Positions 62,322-64,000 of a stretch of DNA of 64,000 nucleotides are shown in pieces (position 1 is the first letter of the stretch; each line of letters starts with the position of its first letter). The notes under the pieces are model-generated. The model was given only the letters and a program-made list of their open reading frames with translations. It had not been told where the DNA came from and made no database searches. The translations under genes were made by a program, and so were the position numbers. Origin of the DNA: Glaciimonas soli (GTDB taxonomy: Bacteria; Pseudomonadota; Gammaproteobacteria; Burkholderiales; Burkholderiaceae_D); contig NZ_WINI01000004.1 of NCBI RefSeq assembly GCF_009497155.1, positions 434,001 to 498,000 of the forward strand. Reading direction: 5' to 3'.

Positions 62322-63514
62322 AAAACAATGGGTTAGCGCCATGTTCATGGATAAAATTTTCTTGGCATGAAATTGATGGCAAAGACTATTTAATAGCTTA
62401 CGATTTGGAAAATTATGAGCTTATAAAACCACTTATTGACTACGCCCTTCATTTATCTGATAAGCAGATGTTGGATCCGAAGACCGTTCGAAATGAAATG
62501 GTATTTTTGAAAGCTTTTTTTAAATTTTTAGGACCTAATGGAGTTTTGGTAAATGTCACTGACAGTACATTGATTGCGTTTAGAGACGACGAACTTGCTA
62601 AGATTGTCTGTAGCTGCAATTCCAGAGGCGATGATTTTATTAGCAAGCGTACTGTCAATTTGAAGCTTCGAAGAGTTTATTATTTTTTGAGTTGGTGCCA
62701 AGAGTCCAAAAAAATTCCTCCTGGAAGTATTGGTCAGAGTGGCTGTAAGGTTACTGCCAATTTTCAATGTCTCTCCCCGTATGCACCGTTCTCTGTCAGT
62801 CGTTTACGGCTTAAAAAAGTTCATTTCCCAGTTCTATTTCGAAAAGCAGGCGGTGCTTCAACAAATCGACCAAGACATTTTGCAACGGAGGACGAAAAAA
62901 TTAAGCTGCATGAATATTTTCGAATGAACGGAACGGAATTTACTTTCATGAGGAATGTTCTTCTTATGGAGATTGCAGACAGAGCAGGATTGAGACGGGG
63001 ATCAATCAACGCGCTCACGTGCAGGCAATTTGATCCTGATTATTCAACGATAACTTCTACCGAAACACTCGAAATATGTCCAAGTCAACAGAAATTTGGG
63101 AGTAGAAATATCTACAGAGTTGAATTTGACTTGAGACTTCGTGTGAATGCCTTCATAAAATCTTTTCGCGCCCAGTTTTTACGGGATATGGGTTGGAATG
63201 AGGACCGTACCGGCGATTGCATTTTTATTTCTGCCCGTGACGGCCGGCCTCTGACTGTTCAAGCCATTTCGGCAATTTTTGGGAAGGCGTTTAAGGCTAT
63301 TGGCGCTCCCCATGGAGCAGGAATTCATTCATTTCGTCGAAAATATGCGGACGGTAAAGTGGAAAAAGAAATTCGAGCTCGAATAAGGCTTGGTCTTGAT
63401 ACTAGTGTCGCTTCTGTTGCGGCGTCAGTTGCGATAGAGATGGGACACTCCAATCCAGACTCAATCACCTCTTACGTGAATCGTGCTCAATCTCGAATGT
63501 TAGTAGAAAAATAG
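62318..63514 (+). CDS. Tyrosine recombinase 3 of the trio
   Basis: 398 residues; ATG overlaps the gene 2 stop (ATGA). N-terminal SAM-like core-binding region (about 30-150). Catalytic: ADRAGLRRGSINALT (Arg), GIHSFRRKYAD (His, Arg), EMGHSNPDSITSYVNRAQSR (His, Tyr). All five key residues appear present, so it is the best candidate integrase of the element. Confidence 0.85.
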   Translation: MKNNGLAPCSWIKFSWHEIDGKDYLIAYDLENYELIKPLIDYALHLSDKQMLDPKTVRNEMVFLKAFFKFLGPNGVLVNVTDSTLIAFRDDELAKIVCSCNSRGDDFISKRTVNLKLRRVYYFLSWCQESKKIPPGSIGQSGCKVTANFQCLSPYAPFSVSRLRLKKVHFPVLFRKAGGASTNRPRHFATEDEKIKLHEYFRMNGTEFTFMRNVLLMEIADRAGLRRGSINALTCRQFDPDYSTITSTETLEICPSQQKFGSRNIYRVEFDLRLRVNAFIKSFRAQFLRDMGWNEDRTGDCIFISARDGRPLTVQAISAIFGKAFKAIGAPHGAGIHSFRRKYADGKVEKEIRARIRLGLDTSVASVAASVAIEMGHSNPDSITSYVNRAQSRMLVEK

Positions 63515-63560
63515 AGTCTGTTGACTGTCACTGAATTAGGTGGCTATATTCTCGTTGCTA

Positions 63561-64000
63561 CTAGTTTGAACCAGTCTCCACGATTTGCCTGAGCGTAGCT
63601 TTCTGGCTGGCATACCAGCTCACGATACAGTCTCGATTGTGACAATTCCTCTCGCGATAATTCCATGCCTTCCGGGTGCGTTCCTTGAAGGAAACCTGAT
63701 CGGTGACCGCGGCCTTTGCTTTGGCAAATACGCTCGCCAGTTCGAGGTCGTCCGCCGCTAATTCGCGGTCACCGCAAATCAGACGTTCTGCGTCTGAGCG
63801 GGCCTTGGTGCAATCGAAGCTGGTTTGAAGGGTGGGGTGCGGAGTCGAATCTGATCCAATTGCTTCAGCAGTACTAATTTTCATACCATTTGAATTGGCC
63901 CATGCAACCAAGGGAGTCGAGGCGATCGGCGTGTCACTCCAGACGAAACCATTGGCAACCATCTTGTTGGAAGTGAAATCGGATGATTCTTTATAGATCA
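63561..64000 (-). CDS. LprI/DUF1311-like protein, 5' end outside the window
   Basis: At least 146 residues; the frame stays open to position 64000, so the ATG at 63962 is not necessarily the start. The C-terminal region SFDCTKARSDAERLICGD then ELASVFAKAKAAV and NYRERNCHNRDCIVSWY has the paired cysteines and layout of LprI/DUF1311 lysozyme-inhibitor-type domains, usually periplasmic. It points towards the recombinase block and may be island cargo. Confidence 0.6.
   Translation of the reverse strand, partial: IYKESSDFTSNKMVANGFVWSDTPIASTPLVAWANSNGMKISTAEAIGSDSTPHPTLQTSFDCTKARSDAERLICGDRELAADDLELASVFAKAKAAVTDQVSFKERTRKAWNYRERNCHNRDCIVSWYASQKATLRQIVETGSN

Larger units (their letters stand above)
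57406..64000. mobile_element. Genomic island inserted in comM (left end; right end outside the window)
   Basis: Starts at the comM breakpoint and contains three coupled tyrosine-recombinase-like genes, then an LprI/DUF1311-like gene on the opposite strand. All are AT-richer than the flanking chromosome. comM is a known insertion hot spot (for example AbaR islands in Acinetobacter). The extent beyond 64000, and whether the rest of comM lies there, cannot be seen. Confidence 0.7.

Overview
This 64 kb window is bacterial chromosome from the replication-origin region of a betaproteobacterium. The gene order rpmH-rnpA-yidD-yidC-mnmE (minus strand) diverging from dnaA-dnaN-gyrB, a BTH_I0359/DUF3567 protein, a DUF2917 protein next to a MocR regulator, and overall protein character point to Burkholderiales, probably Oxalobacteraceae-like (Herminiimonas/Janthinobacterium type). 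That placement is inference from gene content; no database was searched.

Layout. 0-10 kb: partial LysR gene, pckG (GTP PEP carboxykinase), a 2-hydroxyacid dehydrogenase, a three-gene periplasmic FAD/Fe-S/cytochrome c sugar (or alcohol) dehydrogenase operon, and a one-domain asparaginase-like gene. 10-13.6 kb: a compact minor-pilin cluster pilV-pilX-pilY1-pilE with a short PilY1. 14-24 kb: the origin neighbourhood (mnmE, yidC, yidD, rnpA, rpmH / dnaA, dnaN, gyrB) with one perfect DnaA box on each side of dnaA. 24-29.4 kb: an AT-richer accessory patch directly after gyrB holding a 1236-residue SIR2-domain protein of the defence-associated sirtuin type, a phage C4-like antisense RNA leader with its downstream ORF, and a MazEF-type toxin-antitoxin pair. 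29.5-42.5 kb: mixed metabolism and envelope genes (LysR, SGNH hydrolase, GNAT, leuB, CYTH-CHAD, 5'-3' exonuclease, MazG-like, ddl, lipoproteins, a PNGase A-like secreted protein) including one gene broken by an in-frame stop. 42.5-57.4 kb: two kup potassium transporters, cupin, RES/Xre toxin-antitoxin pair, threonine dehydratase, MocR/DUF2917, Xaa-Pro aminopeptidase, DTW protein, and an orphan receiver domain lacking the phospho-acceptor Asp.

57.4 kb to the window end is the most unusual part. comM has lost its first ~65 codons, and at the breakpoint begins a block of three translationally coupled (ATGA-overlapping) tyrosine-recombinase-like genes of 642, 966 and 398 residues, followed by an LprI/DUF1311-like gene running off the end. 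I interpret this as one end of a genomic island inserted into comM. The first recombinase appears to lack two catalytic residues, the second carries a long extra C-terminal region, and the third looks catalytically complete.

How they fit together: core replication and translation genes are intact, and accessory material sits at two hot spots, directly downstream of gyrB and inside comM. No tRNA, rRNA, CRISPR array or complete insertion sequence was recognised.
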